Positions 33,578 to 41,850 of a stretch of DNA of 64,000 nt are shown here, one piece after another. The DNA comes from Natrinema versiforme (GTDB lineage: Archaea; Halobacteriota; Halobacteria; Halobacteriales; Natrialbaceae): positions 3,683,117-3,747,116 of the forward strand of contig NZ_CP040330.1 of assembly GCF_005576615.1 (NCBI RefSeq), written 5' to 3'. Every line of letters begins with the position of its first letter. Within the stretch, counting starts at the first letter, position 1. The notes under the pieces are model-generated. The model was not told where the DNA came from, did not search any database, and worked only from the letters and a program-made list of their open reading frames with translations. A program made the translations under genes and the position numbers.

Positions 33578-34073
33578 GGACGTGCGGGCGATGCGCGAGC
33601 GCGACCCCGCTGCGCAGGGGTGGCTCGAGGTCTGCCTCTGCTATCCGGGCCTGCACGCGGTCTGGGCCCACCGGCTCGCTCACCGCTGCTGGAGCGGCGG
33701 GGCCGGCCGTCGCCTGTTGGCGCGGCTGTTCTCCCACCTCGTTCGCCTGTTGACGGGCGTGGAGATCCATCCAGCCGCCGAGCTCGGCCGGCGGGTGACG
33801 ATCGACCACGGAATGGGCGTCGTCATCGGCGAGACGGCCGAAATCGGCGACGACGTCCATATGTACCACGGCGTCACGCTCGGCGGCGACACCAACGCGC
33901 CGGTCAAGCGCCATCCGACGGTCGAGGACGGCGCGCAGTTAGGCGCGAACGCGACGCTGTTGGGCGAGATCACGATCGGCGAGGATGCCGCCGTCGGTGC
34001 CGGTTCGGTCGTCACTCAAGATGTCGAACCCGGCGCGACCGTCGTCGGCGTGCCGGCGGAGCGAGTCGACTAA
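33558..34073 (+). CDS. cysE: Serine O-acetyltransferase
   Basis: 171-residue left-handed beta-helix acetyltransferase catalysing acetyl-CoA plus L-serine to O-acetylserine, the first step of cysteine synthesis. The N-terminal helical part ([20 protein letters not shown], then [11 protein letters not shown]) is followed by the hexapeptide-repeat domain with [40 protein letters not shown] and [20 protein letters not shown]. Catalytic-region His in IDHGMG and MYHG are present. It is shorter than bacterial CysE (~270) but normal for archaeal/short forms. No O-acetylserine sulfhydrylase gene is seen nearby. Confidence 0.92.
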   Translation: MFERVREDVRAMRERDPAAQGWLEVCLCYPGLHAVWAHRLAHRCWSGGAGRRLLARLFSHLVRLLTGVEIHPAAELGRRVTIDHGMGVVIGETAEIGDDVHMYHGVTLGGDTNAPVKRHPTVEDGAQLGANATLLGEITIGEDAAVGAGSVVTQDVEPGATVVGVPAERVD

Positions 34074-34117
34074 CCGAATGCTCTCGGCAACCGTTATCGA
34101 TTCGAGACTTGGAGTTC

Positions 34118-34792
34118 TCAGTTATCACTGGGCAGGCGCGGAGCGAGGACCGACACCAACGCGTCCATGTCACGCGTCTGGTACCAGGCCGTCCCCGGGC
34201 CAGTGAACTCGAAGACGAGACCCTCACCGCTCAGTAGGGTCGATTTGAGATTACCGACCCGCCGGACCGAGTAGTCGACCTCGTCGTCCCAGGCGATCAG
34301 ATGTTCGTTGTCCAAAACGTAGGACTCGCCGGCCGCCAGTTCGAGCTTCTCGAGGCCACCATATGCGTCGATGAAGGCCGTTCCGGTCCCTTTCAGTGCC
34401 AGTGGCGTCACACTGGCCTCACCCAACATCGACTTGAGGCCACCGATCTCTGAGTCGATGTCGATCCCCGCAGTCGCCGCGAGAAACGCCCCGTCAGTGG
34501 AGTACAGCGTCTCGTCCCGAAGCTCGTGAGGCATGACGTCGCCCGGTGACGGCGGAGCAAATGTCACCGTCCCCGGTTCGTCTTCGGCGGTGAATTCGTT
34601 GGCGAACGCCGACTCCCCACCCAGCAGCGACTTCGCCGAACTGAGGAGTCCGTCTCGACTCGTTCCGGTATCCATCGAGATGTTCACAGAGTGACCGACC
34701 ATCGCACCTGGTTCAGCGATGACCGACTCACCCGGCTCCAGTGTCACGATCAAATGTGTGTACGACGGTCGATGTGTGAACTCGTAGTCCAT
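34118..34792 (-). CDS. AIM24/TIGR00266-family protein
   Basis: 224-residue protein of the AIM24 (TIGR00266) family, a double beta-helix-like fold of unknown function. The family hallmark is visible as FTHRPSYTHLIVTLEPGESV at the start, EPGAMVGHSVNISMDTGTS, and GGLKSMLGEASVTPLALKGT, followed by LAAGESYVLDNEHLIAWDD (about residues 150-170). In other archaea and bacteria the role is unresolved. A TTAATTTAA-like promoter patch (34826-34837) lies 34 bases upstream of the start. Confidence 0.85.
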   Translation of the reverse strand: MDYEFTHRPSYTHLIVTLEPGESVIAEPGAMVGHSVNISMDTGTSRDGLLSSAKSLLGGESAFANEFTAEDEPGTVTFAPPSPGDVMPHELRDETLYSTDGAFLAATAGIDIDSEIGGLKSMLGEASVTPLALKGTGTAFIDAYGGLEKLELAAGESYVLDNEHLIAWDDEVDYSVRRVGNLKSTLLSGEGLVFEFTGPGTAWYQTRDMDALVSVLAPRLPSDN

Positions 34793-34825
34793 TGGAGGGT
34801 CTTGCCAGAGCGATTCGCCGTAGTG

Positions 34826-34837
34826 TTAATTAAATTA
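34826..34837 (-). promoter_or_regulatory. TATA-like AT-rich element of the TIGR00266 gene
   Basis: TAATTTAATTAA on the minus strand, about 34 bases before the ATG at 34792, in a GC-rich surrounding; contains the palindrome TTAATTAA. Confidence 0.5.
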
Positions 34838-34953
34838 CCGACTACCCGGTTCGACCACTGAACAGTTTACACACGCCGGGATCGGATCGAGTGCCAGCCC
34901 GTTTCTGAATACCGAAATCGCGCTACTCCCTACTGCTATCCACCGTGGGCCGC

Positions 34954-36348
34954 TCAGATCAGCGGTTCGACCAACTCCTCGCCTGCCTCGAGCAACTCCC
35001 CTACCCGATCCTCGTCGGCGGCTTCGGCGTAGACCCGCAACACGGGCTCGGTGCCGCTCGGCCGGACCAGCAGCCACGAGCCGTCGGCGAGTTGGAGTTT
35101 GAACCCGTCTGCAGTATTGATTCCCTCGACCGCCGTTCCGGCGACGGTCTCGGGGATCACGTCCTCGAGGTCCGCGAGCACCCGCGATTTCTCGTCGTCG
35201 GGGCAGTCGATGCTGATCTTGTCCTGGACGACGGTGCCGTGCTCGGAGAGCAGCCGGTCCACCCGGTCGTCGAGCGGTTCCGCGGCGTGCATCGCGCCGG
35301 CGAGTACGGCCAAGAGGACGCCGTCTTTCTCGCGGACGTGGCCGCGAACGGTGAAGCCGCCGGACTCCTCGCCGCCGACCAGTGCATCGCCGTCGGCCAT
35401 CGCCTCGGCGACCCACTTGAAGCCGACCGGGACTTCGCGGACGGTCTCGCCGTGGGCCTCGGCGACCCGGTCGATCAGGAAGGTGGTCGAGACGGACCGG
35501 ACCGCCGCGCCCGACGCGTCCTCGAGCAGGTAGTCGTAGAGGGCGGCGAAAAACAGGTTCTCGTCCAGATAGCCGCGTTCGGGCGTGACGATGGCGATCC
35601 GGTCGGCATCGCCGTCGTTAGCGATTCCGAGATCGGCGTCGCTCCCGTCGTCGGTGACGGCCGCGATCAGGTCCGAGAGGTTCTCCGCGGCGGGTTCGGG
35701 CGAGCCGCCGCCGAACTCGGGATCGCGCTCGCAGCGATAGCGCTCGAGGGTGGCGCCGGCGCGCTCGAGGAGGGCGTCGGTCGTCCCGCGGCCGCTGCCG
35801 TGCATGGCGTCGTAGGCGACGCCGAGTCCGGAGAGATCGGCGCTGCCGGTGATCGACTCGACCAACTCGAGGGCGGCGTCGGCGTGTGGCTCGGCGAAGT
35901 CGACCTCGCGAGCGGTCCCGTGCTCGGCCTCGGGGAGCGGGTCGGGTTCGGCGAGTCGGTCCGCGATGGCGTCGGTGACGGCGGGGAGGGCCGGCGCGCC
36001 GTCCTCGGGGATGAACTTCACGCCGTTGTACTCCGGCGGGTTGTGGGAGGCGGTGATCACGAGCCCGCCAGCGAGGTCGCGGTCGACGATCGCGTAGGCG
36101 ATCAGCGGCGTCGGCCGGTCGCGATCGGACAGCAGGACATCGAAGCCGTTCGAACACAGCACCCGCGCCAGTTCCTCGGCGAACCCGCGCGAGGTCTCTC
36201 TGGCGTCGTACCCCACCGCAACCGGCCCCTCGAGTCCCTCGTCCGCGAGATACGTCGCGACCGCTTGCCCCACCATCCGAACACGGGGAGCGGTGAACTC
36301 CTCGAGCGTCGCCCGCCAGCCGTCGGTGCCGAAGCTGATCGTCTCCAT
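34954..36348 (-). CDS. Phosphohexomutase (phosphoglucomutase/phosphomannomutase family)
   Basis: 464-residue alpha-D-phosphohexomutase moving phosphate between C1 and C6 of hexose phosphates. All four family motifs are present: phosphoserine loop VITASHNPPEYNGVK (Ser near residue 103), the metal loop IANDGDADRIAIV (D-x-D-x-D), sugar-binding loop LVGGEESGGFTV, and phosphate-binding RPSGTEPVLRVYAEA. Start METISFGTDGWRATL is the family opening. Which hexose (glucose, mannose or glucosamine) is preferred cannot be fixed from motifs alone, and haloarchaea have several paralogues. ATG at 36348. Confidence 0.93.
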   Translation of the reverse strand: METISFGTDGWRATLEEFTAPRVRMVGQAVATYLADEGLEGPVAVGYDARETSRGFAEELARVLCSNGFDVLLSDRDRPTPLIAYAIVDRDLAGGLVITASHNPPEYNGVKFIPEDGAPALPAVTDAIADRLAEPDPLPEAEHGTAREVDFAEPHADAALELVESITGSADLSGLGVAYDAMHGSGRGTTDALLERAGATLERYRCERDPEFGGGSPEPAAENLSDLIAAVTDDGSDADLGIANDGDADRIAIVTPERGYLDENLFFAALYDYLLEDASGAAVRSVSTTFLIDRVAEAHGETVREVPVGFKWVAEAMADGDALVGGEESGGFTVRGHVREKDGVLLAVLAGAMHAAEPLDDRVDRLLSEHGTVVQDKISIDCPDDEKSRVLADLEDVIPETVAGTAVEGINTADGFKLQLADGSWLLVRPSGTEPVLRVYAEAADEDRVGELLEAGEELVEPLI

Positions 36349-36497
36349 ACTCCGGTGGTCGATGGCCGGCGCGAAAAAAGCGACGCTGGCGGGCAGAACG
36401 CGATAGCGACACTGTGACGCGAGGGATTCGATGGGTCGGTCCGCATCGTCACAACGTCGGCAATAGTATTTTCCGAATCGGTCGCGTACAGCGGGTT

Positions 36498-37091
36498 ATG
36501 ACGCCCTCCCCATCCGTCGTCTCCGTCAGCGGCAGCCTCCGCGAGGAGAGCTACACGCGAACGGCGCTGAAGTACGTCCTCCGAGCGGCCGAGGAAGCCG
36601 GTGCCGAGACGACGCTCCTCGACCTGCGAGAGTACGACCTCCCCGTCTACGATCCCGATATCGGCGAACAGGGCGACAGCGAGGCGGTGACCCGCCTCGT
36701 TCGCGAGGCCGACGCCGTCGTCCTCGGGACGCCGGTCTATCACGGCTCGTACTCGGGCGCACTGAAGAACTTCCACGACTACTGCGGCTTCGACGAGTAC
36801 GAGGAGACGACCGTCGGGCTGCTGGCGACCGCCGGCGGCGGGAGCTACGGCTCGACGCTCGATCACCTCCGGATCACCGTCCGCGGCGTCCACGGCTGGG
36901 TCCTCCCCCATCAGGTCGGGCTCCGAAACGCGTCCGAAAAGTTCGAAACCGATCCGGACGCGATCGACGGCCGCCGGTTCCGCGACCCCGCTCTTCGGGA
37001 TCGTGTCGAGAAACTCGGCCGGATGATCGCCGAGTACGCCTTTATCGATCCCAGCGTCACGTCGTCGCGATCCGCGGCAGCCGACGACTGA
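36498..37091 (+). CDS. NADPH-dependent FMN reductase
   Basis: 197-residue flavodoxin-fold reductase. Opening VVSVSGSLREESYTRTALKY contains the phosphate-binding GSLRxxSxTR motif; VLGTPVYHGSYSGALKNFHD (about residues 75-94) binds the flavin ring; GLLATAGGGSYGSTLDHLR follows. These define the NADPH-dependent FMN reductase/azoreductase family; the electron acceptor is unknown. The ATG at 36498 is chosen because an upstream in-frame ATG at 36414 adds non-conserved residues. Divergent to the phosphohexomutase; ATAGTATTTTC near 36464 is a candidate TATA element. Confidence 0.9.
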   Translation: MTPSPSVVSVSGSLREESYTRTALKYVLRAAEEAGAETTLLDLREYDLPVYDPDIGEQGDSEAVTRLVREADAVVLGTPVYHGSYSGALKNFHDYCGFDEYEETTVGLLATAGGGSYGSTLDHLRITVRGVHGWVLPHQVGLRNASEKFETDPDAIDGRRFRDPALRDRVEKLGRMIAEYAFIDPSVTSSRSAAADD

Positions 37092-37142
37092 GTTCCGGCT
37101 CGAGTCGCCGGTCACTGGTCAGCAGCGGTCGACCAGTGCGAG

Positions 37143-38132
37143 TCAGGCGTCGACGTCGGCGAGGCGCTGTTCGAAGAGTCGCTCGCCCGTCTCCTCGCAG
37201 GTGACCGCGACGACCTCGTGGGAGCTACAGCAGGATTCGACGACCTCCTCGCCCATCCGTACGTCGCCGCCGGACGGACACGTCTCGAGGAACATGCGGA
37301 GACCGTTCAGGACCTCGCCTTTCGTCTCGGGGTCGAAGGCATCCCAGTCGTCGACCCACGTCTCGAGAGTTCGGCTCGCGGCGACGTCAGCGATCAGTGC
37401 GGCACGCGAGGGCCACCGCCCGGCCGCACCCGACTGCGATAGGAGAACGCGGCCCTCGCCACGGGTCTCGAGTTCGAACGCGTCGGGATCGGCGTCGAAC
37501 CCGAAGGCATCGACGGCCGCCACGGCGTCGACGTCCGACTCCTCGAGGGGCTCGATTTCGTCGAACCAGGCGGTCTCGAAATCGTCGGTGAGACAGAGGT
37601 CGTCTCGGTCCGAACACGGCTCGAGAACGCCGTGCTCGAGGAAGAACGTCTCGAGGTCGAGGGCCGCTCGTTCGCCAGCGGGATCGCTGGTGGTGACAGT
37701 CGCATCGTCCGCGTCGGGCGTATCGGCAACACCGCTCCCGTCGAACGAGGTCACGTCGTCGGCCGCATCGGTGCCGCTCGTCGCGTCGGTTTCGCCGGCG
37801 GATCGAGCGGGCTCGGGGGCATCAGCCGAGACGGTATCGACGGATCCGAGGCCGCTCGCGACATCGGGTTCGGGATCCTTGCCGAACCAGCGCAGGACCT
37901 CGGGCGGGAGATAGCGCTTGGTCAGCGTCGGCGTGCCCGGAACGAGGTAGCCGCGGAGGTAGATCAGCGCGATCGAGATGCCGGCGGCGAGGAGGCCACC
38001 GACTCGGGATTTGCGCGCGATGGCAGTGCTGACCACCGCTGCGATACCGAGGTTCAGGACGGTACAGGGTTCACACCGGTTCTCGCCGGTGTACTCGGGT
38101 TGTTTGAGATCGTCGACGATGTCGGGTTCCAT
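37143..38132 (-). CDS. Haloarchaeal membrane protein with acidic linker, function unknown
   Basis: 329-residue protein that I do not assign to a family with certainty. It begins EPDIVDDLKQPEYTGENRCE, then CTVLNLGIAAVVSTAIARKS and VGGLLAAGISIALIYLRGYL, giving two membrane helices (about residues 25-65). Residues 85-160 are an acidic disordered linker. The C-terminal part contains CSDRDDLCL and CPSGGDVRMGEEVVESCCSS plus a later Cys, so a metal site is possible. No partner gene is evident. The conserved shape (two N-terminal helices plus cysteine-rich domain) is seen in haloarchaea, but function is unknown. Confidence 0.7.
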   Translation of the reverse strand: MEPDIVDDLKQPEYTGENRCEPCTVLNLGIAAVVSTAIARKSRVGGLLAAGISIALIYLRGYLVPGTPTLTKRYLPPEVLRWFGKDPEPDVASGLGSVDTVSADAPEPARSAGETDATSGTDAADDVTSFDGSGVADTPDADDATVTTSDPAGERAALDLETFFLEHGVLEPCSDRDDLCLTDDFETAWFDEIEPLEESDVDAVAAVDAFGFDADPDAFELETRGEGRVLLSQSGAAGRWPSRAALIADVAASRTLETWVDDWDAFDPETKGEVLNGLRMFLETCPSGGDVRMGEEVVESCCSSHEVVAVTCEETGERLFEQRLADVDA

Positions 38133-38231
38133 CTCAGGGTACCTATCACACCGGGATCACATCTATTTTTCGGATGTAATGGATGATATAATAGCGGACA
38201 GCGGCGCTTCATCCCTCGAGCGAGCGGAGCC

Positions 38232-38480
38232 TCACTTGAGGCCGACGAGTCGTTCCTTCCGGGCGCGGTTCAGTTGCTTGATCTCGTACTCGCGGGACAT
38301 CGCGGCGGATTTGGAGTCGAACCGCTCGTGGTATCGGAGTTCGACCGGCGTCCGTCCGCGGGTGTACTTCGCGCCCTCGCCGGCGTCGTGTTCGGCGACG
38401 CGTCGCTCGAGATCGGTCGTGTAACCGGTGTAGAGCGAGCCGTCGGCACATTCGAGGACGTAGACGACGTGATCGGCCAT
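38232..38480 (-). CDS. GIY-YIG nuclease family protein
   Basis: 82-residue single-domain GIY-YIG protein of the UPF0213/YhbQ-like group. The start [20 protein letters not shown] carries the GIY-like strand (VYV...LYTGYT), then [20 protein letters not shown] and the second-helix region [20 protein letters not shown] with the expected basic residues. It cleaves DNA/RNA in some homologues, but the cellular role is unclear. Sits just upstream of a small zinc-finger gene on the same strand. Confidence 0.88.
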   Translation of the reverse strand: MADHVVYVLECADGSLYTGYTTDLERRVAEHDAGEGAKYTRGRTPVELRYHERFDSKSAAMSREYEIKQLNRARKERLVGLK

Positions 38481-38552
38481 CGCTCGTGGGCAGGTGTGGG
38501 ACGGTAAAAAGCGACTCGTCCGAGGGGGCGTGTGGTTGTCGGTCGCGATGCG

Positions 38553-38702
38553 TCAGGCGCCGCGGGCGCGCTCTTTTGCGGCTTCCGCGATTCCGGCGTT
38601 GGCCGAACAGCTCACGCAGGCGTGGATTTCGCCGTGTTCGTCGGCGAAGACGCGTGCGAACCGTTCGGAGACGTGCGCGCCGCAATGATCACACTTGGGC
38701 AT
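38553..38702 (-). CDS. Small zinc-finger protein, DUF7563-like
   Basis: 49-residue acidic protein read on the minus strand from ATG 38702: PKCDHCGAHVSERFARVFAD, then EIHACVSCSANAGIAEAAKE. Two CxxC pairs (CDHC and CVSC, 24 residues between the pairs) give a zinc-knuckle/CPxCG-like protein of a kind widespread in haloarchaea (DUF7563 as I recall). Promoter TTATTTAT at 38756-38749 fits a leader of about 20 bases. Such small zinc fingers often regulate or bind nucleic acid; the role here is unknown. Confidence 0.75.
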   Translation of the reverse strand: MPKCDHCGAHVSERFARVFADEHGEIHACVSCSANAGIAEAAKERARGA

Positions 38703-38748
38703 TGGTCACACCGGCCGAAGCCGGTACCTCGGACTACTGGGCGAACGA

Positions 38749-38756
38749 ATAAATAA
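38749..38756 (-). promoter_or_regulatory. TATA element of the 49-aa zinc-finger gene
   Basis: TTATTTAT on the minus strand, about 47 bases before the ATG at 38702, so a short (~20 nt) leader is expected. Confidence 0.5.
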
Positions 38757-38821
38757 CCTTCTCCATACACTGTTTGGCTTTTCGGTTATGAAAAGGATTT
38801 TTCCGAAAGAGTGTGTCCGAG

Positions 38822-39580
38822 TCAGTCGCGAGCGGCATCGATCGCCCGCGCGATCAGGGTCGCCTGCGCGCCGGCGACGAACCCCGCATCGATGTTGACG
38901 ACCGACAGCACGGTACAGGACTGGAGCAGTCCGGCCAGTGCCGCTTCGCCGTCGCCGGCGTGACCGTAGCCGCTCGAGACGGGCACCCCGATGACCGGCG
39001 TGTCGACGAGGCCGGCGATGACGGTCGGCAGCGCCCCCTCTCGGCCGGCGGCGACGATGAGGACGTCCGCCTCGCGGAGCCGGTCGAGTTGGTCGAGGGT
39101 CCGTGAAAGCGCCGCGACCCCGATGTCGTCGACCCGATCGACCGTCGCGCCGGCGTCCAGACAGACGGCCGCCGCCTCGTCGGCGACCGGCCCGTCGACC
39201 GTTCCGCCGGTGGCGATCCCGACCGTCGCGTCCAGCGACGGCTGCTCGTAGTCAGGCGTCGTGATGCGGACCGTCGCGCTCCGGCGATCGATCGTCGCGT
39301 CGGGGACGGCGTCCCCGAGGTGGGACTCGAGGGCGTCGAACTGCGAGTCGGAGAGCCGGGTAAGCAACGCCCGACCCGTCGTCTCGAGGGCGGTCTCGGC
39401 GAGTGCGGCGACCTGTTCGGCCGATTTGCCCTCCGCGAGGATCGCCTCCGGAATCCCGCGGCGCTGCTCGCGAGCGGCGTCGAATCGACCCGCCTCGCCG
39501 ACCACGTACCCCCTGAGTTCGGCTTCGGCCTGTGCCGGCGACAGCGAGCCGTCGGCCACGGCCTCGAGGAGTTCGCGCAT
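38822..39580 (-). CDS. larB: Nickel-pincer cofactor synthesis protein LarB
   Basis: 252-residue protein related to AIR carboxylase (PurE), which carboxylates and hydrolyses nicotinic acid adenine dinucleotide on the path to the nickel-pincer nucleotide of lactate racemase-type enzymes. Recognised from the start RELLEAVADGSLSPAQAEAE, the GYVVGEAGRFDAAREQRRGI-type region, VIAGLVDTPVIGVPVSSGYG with the sequence GYGHAGDGEAALAGLLQSC, and FVAGAQATLIARAI at the end. ATG 39580 is chosen by family start; a much longer upstream frame (to 39919) is nonconserved. No larC or larE is in the window. Confidence 0.9.
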   Translation of the reverse strand: MRELLEAVADGSLSPAQAEAELRGYVVGEAGRFDAAREQRRGIPEAILAEGKSAEQVAALAETALETTGRALLTRLSDSQFDALESHLGDAVPDATIDRRSATVRITTPDYEQPSLDATVGIATGGTVDGPVADEAAAVCLDAGATVDRVDDIGVAALSRTLDQLDRLREADVLIVAAGREGALPTVIAGLVDTPVIGVPVSSGYGHAGDGEAALAGLLQSCTVLSVVNIDAGFVAGAQATLIARAIDAARD

Positions 39581-39837
39581 GGTCGTCCTCGGCGGTCGAC
39601 GCACTCGAATCCGTCGACCCGGGCTCGGCACCTCGGACGGTACTCGTTCCCAATCGTACGGATCGCTGAACGTGCGCGCCAGCCCCGGAGGCCCGCGCGC
39701 GACCCGAATGCCGAGGCTCGATCGGCCCGAAATTTGGGGCGGCAATTCATCCGACATATACTTTCCGGTGGTTTTGGTACCCGAAACAGGCGAATCAACC
39801 GCTGCAACCCCCGTATTTCCACGACTAACCAAAACCG

Positions 39838-39843
39838 TTATAT
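39838..39843 (+). promoter_or_regulatory. TATA element of the DUF1931 gene
   Basis: TTATAT centred about 29 bases before the ATG at 39870, in the LarB/DUF1931 divergent gap; consistent with a leaderless mRNA. Confidence 0.5.
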
Positions 39844-39869
39844 GAGGTAGCGCGAAACGGGTACATCGT

Positions 39870-40037
39870 ATGGCAGATCTTATCGTCAAAGCCGCCGTCA
39901 AGGAAGCGCTCGATGACAAAAACGTAGCTTCGGACTTCTACGACGCACTCGACGAGGAAGTCGACGAACTGCTCGAAGACGCTGCCCGACGCGCAGAGGC
40001 CAACGACCGGAAGACGGTCCAGCCCCGCGACCTGTAA
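39870..40037 (+). CDS. DUF1931 histone-fold-like small protein
   Basis: 55-residue protein: ADLIVKAAVKEALDDKNVAS, then FYDALDEEVDELLEDAARRA, ending in NDRKTVQPRDL. It resembles the C-terminal part of the histone fold (the TV-x-P-x-D ending mirrors histone helix 3), and this small haloarchaeal family is annotated DUF1931. The length suggests a compact single histone-fold unit, with possible dimerisation and DNA binding inferred. The gene is monocistronic and a hairpin-T-run terminator follows. Highly conserved residues suggest strong selection. Confidence 0.85.
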   Translation: MADLIVKAAVKEALDDKNVASDFYDALDEEVDELLEDAARRAEANDRKTVQPRDL

Positions 40038-40043
40038 GGCACG

Positions 40044-40060
40044 ATCGCTTGCGATTTTTT
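40044..40060 (+). terminator. Hairpin plus T-run terminator
   Basis: ATCGC-TT-GCGAT stem followed by TTTTTT, seven bases after the DUF1931 stop; intrinsic-like terminator. Confidence 0.55.
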
Positions 40061-40169
40061 CGGACGCTACTCGGATAGCGACGCGTCCAGTCGGCCACGG
40101 GACGTTCGGCGGTCTGGCACCCGGCTGCCGGCTCGAGTTTTTTGCCACTCGCCGTGGTAGGTGCGATAC

Positions 40170-40625
40170 ATGTTGCGCAAACTCCTGATCGGCTTCGGAC
40201 TCGCCGAAATCGCCAAGCCGGAACCGATCATCGGACTGTGCGAACGGATCGGACTGCGAAACCCGTCGGAAACCCGGCGACGACCGCTGGCGCGTACCGG
40301 CGCGCGACTCGAGGGATTGCTCTTCGTCTGGCTGCTGGTCCGCGGCCGGAAGGGATCGACGCTCGTCACCGGAGTGCTCGGGCTCGCCGGCCTGACGCTC
40401 GTCTTGATTCCGCAGCCGATCATCGAACTCAGTCAGTATCTGGTCTACGCGAACACCGACGATCTCGAACTGCAGCCGTGGGTCGTGCCCGCGGCGCGGC
40501 TGCTCGGCGTGCTCTATCTTACTGTGACCCTGCTCTCGCGGAGCACGGGCGAGGAGCCGACGGCGTCCGCGAGCGAGACCGACGCGGACCCGTCCTCGAG
40601 CCGGCTACGGCTCCGCTCGAGTTGA
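40170..40625 (+). CDS. Small membrane protein (paralogue A), unknown function
   Basis: 151 residues from the ATG at 40170. It begins LRKLLIGFGLAEIAKPEPII, has a membrane helix LEGLLFVWLLV, a second GVLGLAGLTLVLIPQPIIEL, then the conserved end DDLELQPWVVPAARLLGVLY. The same elements in the same order occur in the next gene (40644), so the two are tandem duplicates: the repeated hallmark is the E-P/R-PII segment, LEGxxFVWLL, and ELxxWVVPAxRLLG. No function is known to me; it could be a membrane anchor or regulator. A few polar residues at the C-terminus. Confidence 0.65.
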   Translation: MLRKLLIGFGLAEIAKPEPIIGLCERIGLRNPSETRRRPLARTGARLEGLLFVWLLVRGRKGSTLVTGVLGLAGLTLVLIPQPIIELSQYLVYANTDDLELQPWVVPAARLLGVLYLTVTLLSRSTGEEPTASASETDADPSSSRLRLRSS

Positions 40626-40643
40626 CGACGATCGTCACGAGCC

Positions 40644-41066
40644 ATGCGACGATTACTGGCGATCGGGTTCGCGGTCCTCGAGATCGTCGCCCCGAGACCG
40701 ATCATCGAGATGGGCGAGCGGATCGCGTTCACAGATTCCGACGCAGGACGGCTGCGACCGTGGACGGTTCCGATGGCTCGACTCGAGGGGGTGGCGTTCG
40801 TCTGGCTGCTCAGTCGTGACGACGGCGTCCCAGCACGTATCGAGACCGCGCTCGCGGTCGTCGGGTTCGTACTGGCGCTGGTCCCGCGAACGGTCGTCGA
40901 ACGCAGTCTTGAGGTGACCTACGAGAACGCAGACGAGCTCGAGTTGAAACGATGGGTCGTGCCCGCGACCCGCCTACTGGGGGCGATGTACGTGATCGCC
41001 GGACTGTTCGCACGGCCGGTCGGCACACCGGCAGACGAAGCAACGCGACGCGACGACCGAGTCTGA
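40644..41066 (+). CDS. Small membrane protein (paralogue B), unknown function
   Basis: 140 residues: RRLLAIGFAVLEIVAPRPII, then LEGVAFVWLLS, a second helix ALAVVGFVLALVPRTVVERS, and the ending DELELKRWVVPATRLLGAMY. It duplicates the preceding gene at roughly the same spacing and length. The gap between the genes is 18 bp, so they are probably co-transcribed. Function unknown. The conserved E-x-A-x-P-x-PII-E motif near the first helix would be the feature to search for in other genomes. Confidence 0.65.
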   Translation: MRRLLAIGFAVLEIVAPRPIIEMGERIAFTDSDAGRLRPWTVPMARLEGVAFVWLLSRDDGVPARIETALAVVGFVLALVPRTVVERSLEVTYENADELELKRWVVPATRLLGAMYVIAGLFARPVGTPADEATRRDDRV

Positions 41067-41092
41067 GCCGGTCGGCGACGGGCGAAGAACTG

Positions 41093-41800
41093 TTAGTAGC
41101 GGCGGACCTCGACACCGTCGTCGGTGCCGATATAGGTCGCGTCGGCCACCCCGACGAACAGGCCGTGTTCCACGACGCCCGGGAGTCCCGAGAGCCGCGT
41201 CGCCAGCGCGTCGGGGTCGTCGATCGGACCGAACGCACAGTCGAGCACCAGATTGCCGTTGTCGGTCACGACCGGGCCGTCCTTTCGCTCTGCGGTTCGA
41301 AGTGCCGGTTCGCCGTCCATCGCTTCGATTCGGCCCGCCACGGTGGTGTGGGCATCGGGAAGCACCTCGACCGGCACCGACCGCTCGAGCCGGTCGGTCA
41401 GCTTCGAGGGATCGGCGACGACGACGAACCGGTCCGCCGCTGTATCCACGAGTTTCTCGCGCGCGTGGGCCGCACCGCCGCCCTTGATGAGCGCGCCGTG
41501 AGCGGCGGCGTCGGGGTCGTCGACCACCTGATCAGTGCCGTCGATCGCGAGGTCGACGCCGTCGACCGCGTCGAGTTCGGTCAGGGGGATGCCGACCTCG
41601 AGGGCTACCTGACGGGACTGAAACGAGGTCGGAATCCCGCGGACCTCGAGGCCGTCGTCGACGGCCCGGCCGATCGCCCGGATCGCGTGGGCGGTCGTCG
41701 ACCCGGTGCCGAGCCCGACGACGAACCCGTCCTCGACTGCCTCGGCCGCGCGTTCGCCGGCGTGGCGCTTCGCTGCGTCGGAACCGCCCTCCGTCTTCAT
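41093..41800 (-). CDS. rpiA: Ribose-5-phosphate isomerase A
   Basis: 235-residue RpiA converting ribose 5-phosphate and ribulose 5-phosphate. Signature elements: FVVGLGTGSTTAHAIRAIG (phosphate-binding GTGST near residues 31-35), IAIDGTDQVVDDPDAAAHGA-type acidic active-site loop, and ALIKGGGAAHAREKLVD with the catalytic Lys/Glu region. Standard length. It supplies ribose phosphate for nucleotides in organisms lacking the complete oxidative pentose pathway. ATG at 41800. Confidence 0.95.
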   Translation of the reverse strand: MKTEGGSDAAKRHAGERAAEAVEDGFVVGLGTGSTTAHAIRAIGRAVDDGLEVRGIPTSFQSRQVALEVGIPLTELDAVDGVDLAIDGTDQVVDDPDAAAHGALIKGGGAAHAREKLVDTAADRFVVVADPSKLTDRLERSVPVEVLPDAHTTVAGRIEAMDGEPALRTAERKDGPVVTDNGNLVLDCAFGPIDDPDALATRLSGLPGVVEHGLFVGVADATYIGTDDGVEVRRY

Positions 41801-41850
41801 GGTTTCTCAAGCGAGCGGCGACGTGAAAAACGTTGTAACTCGGCCGCGGT

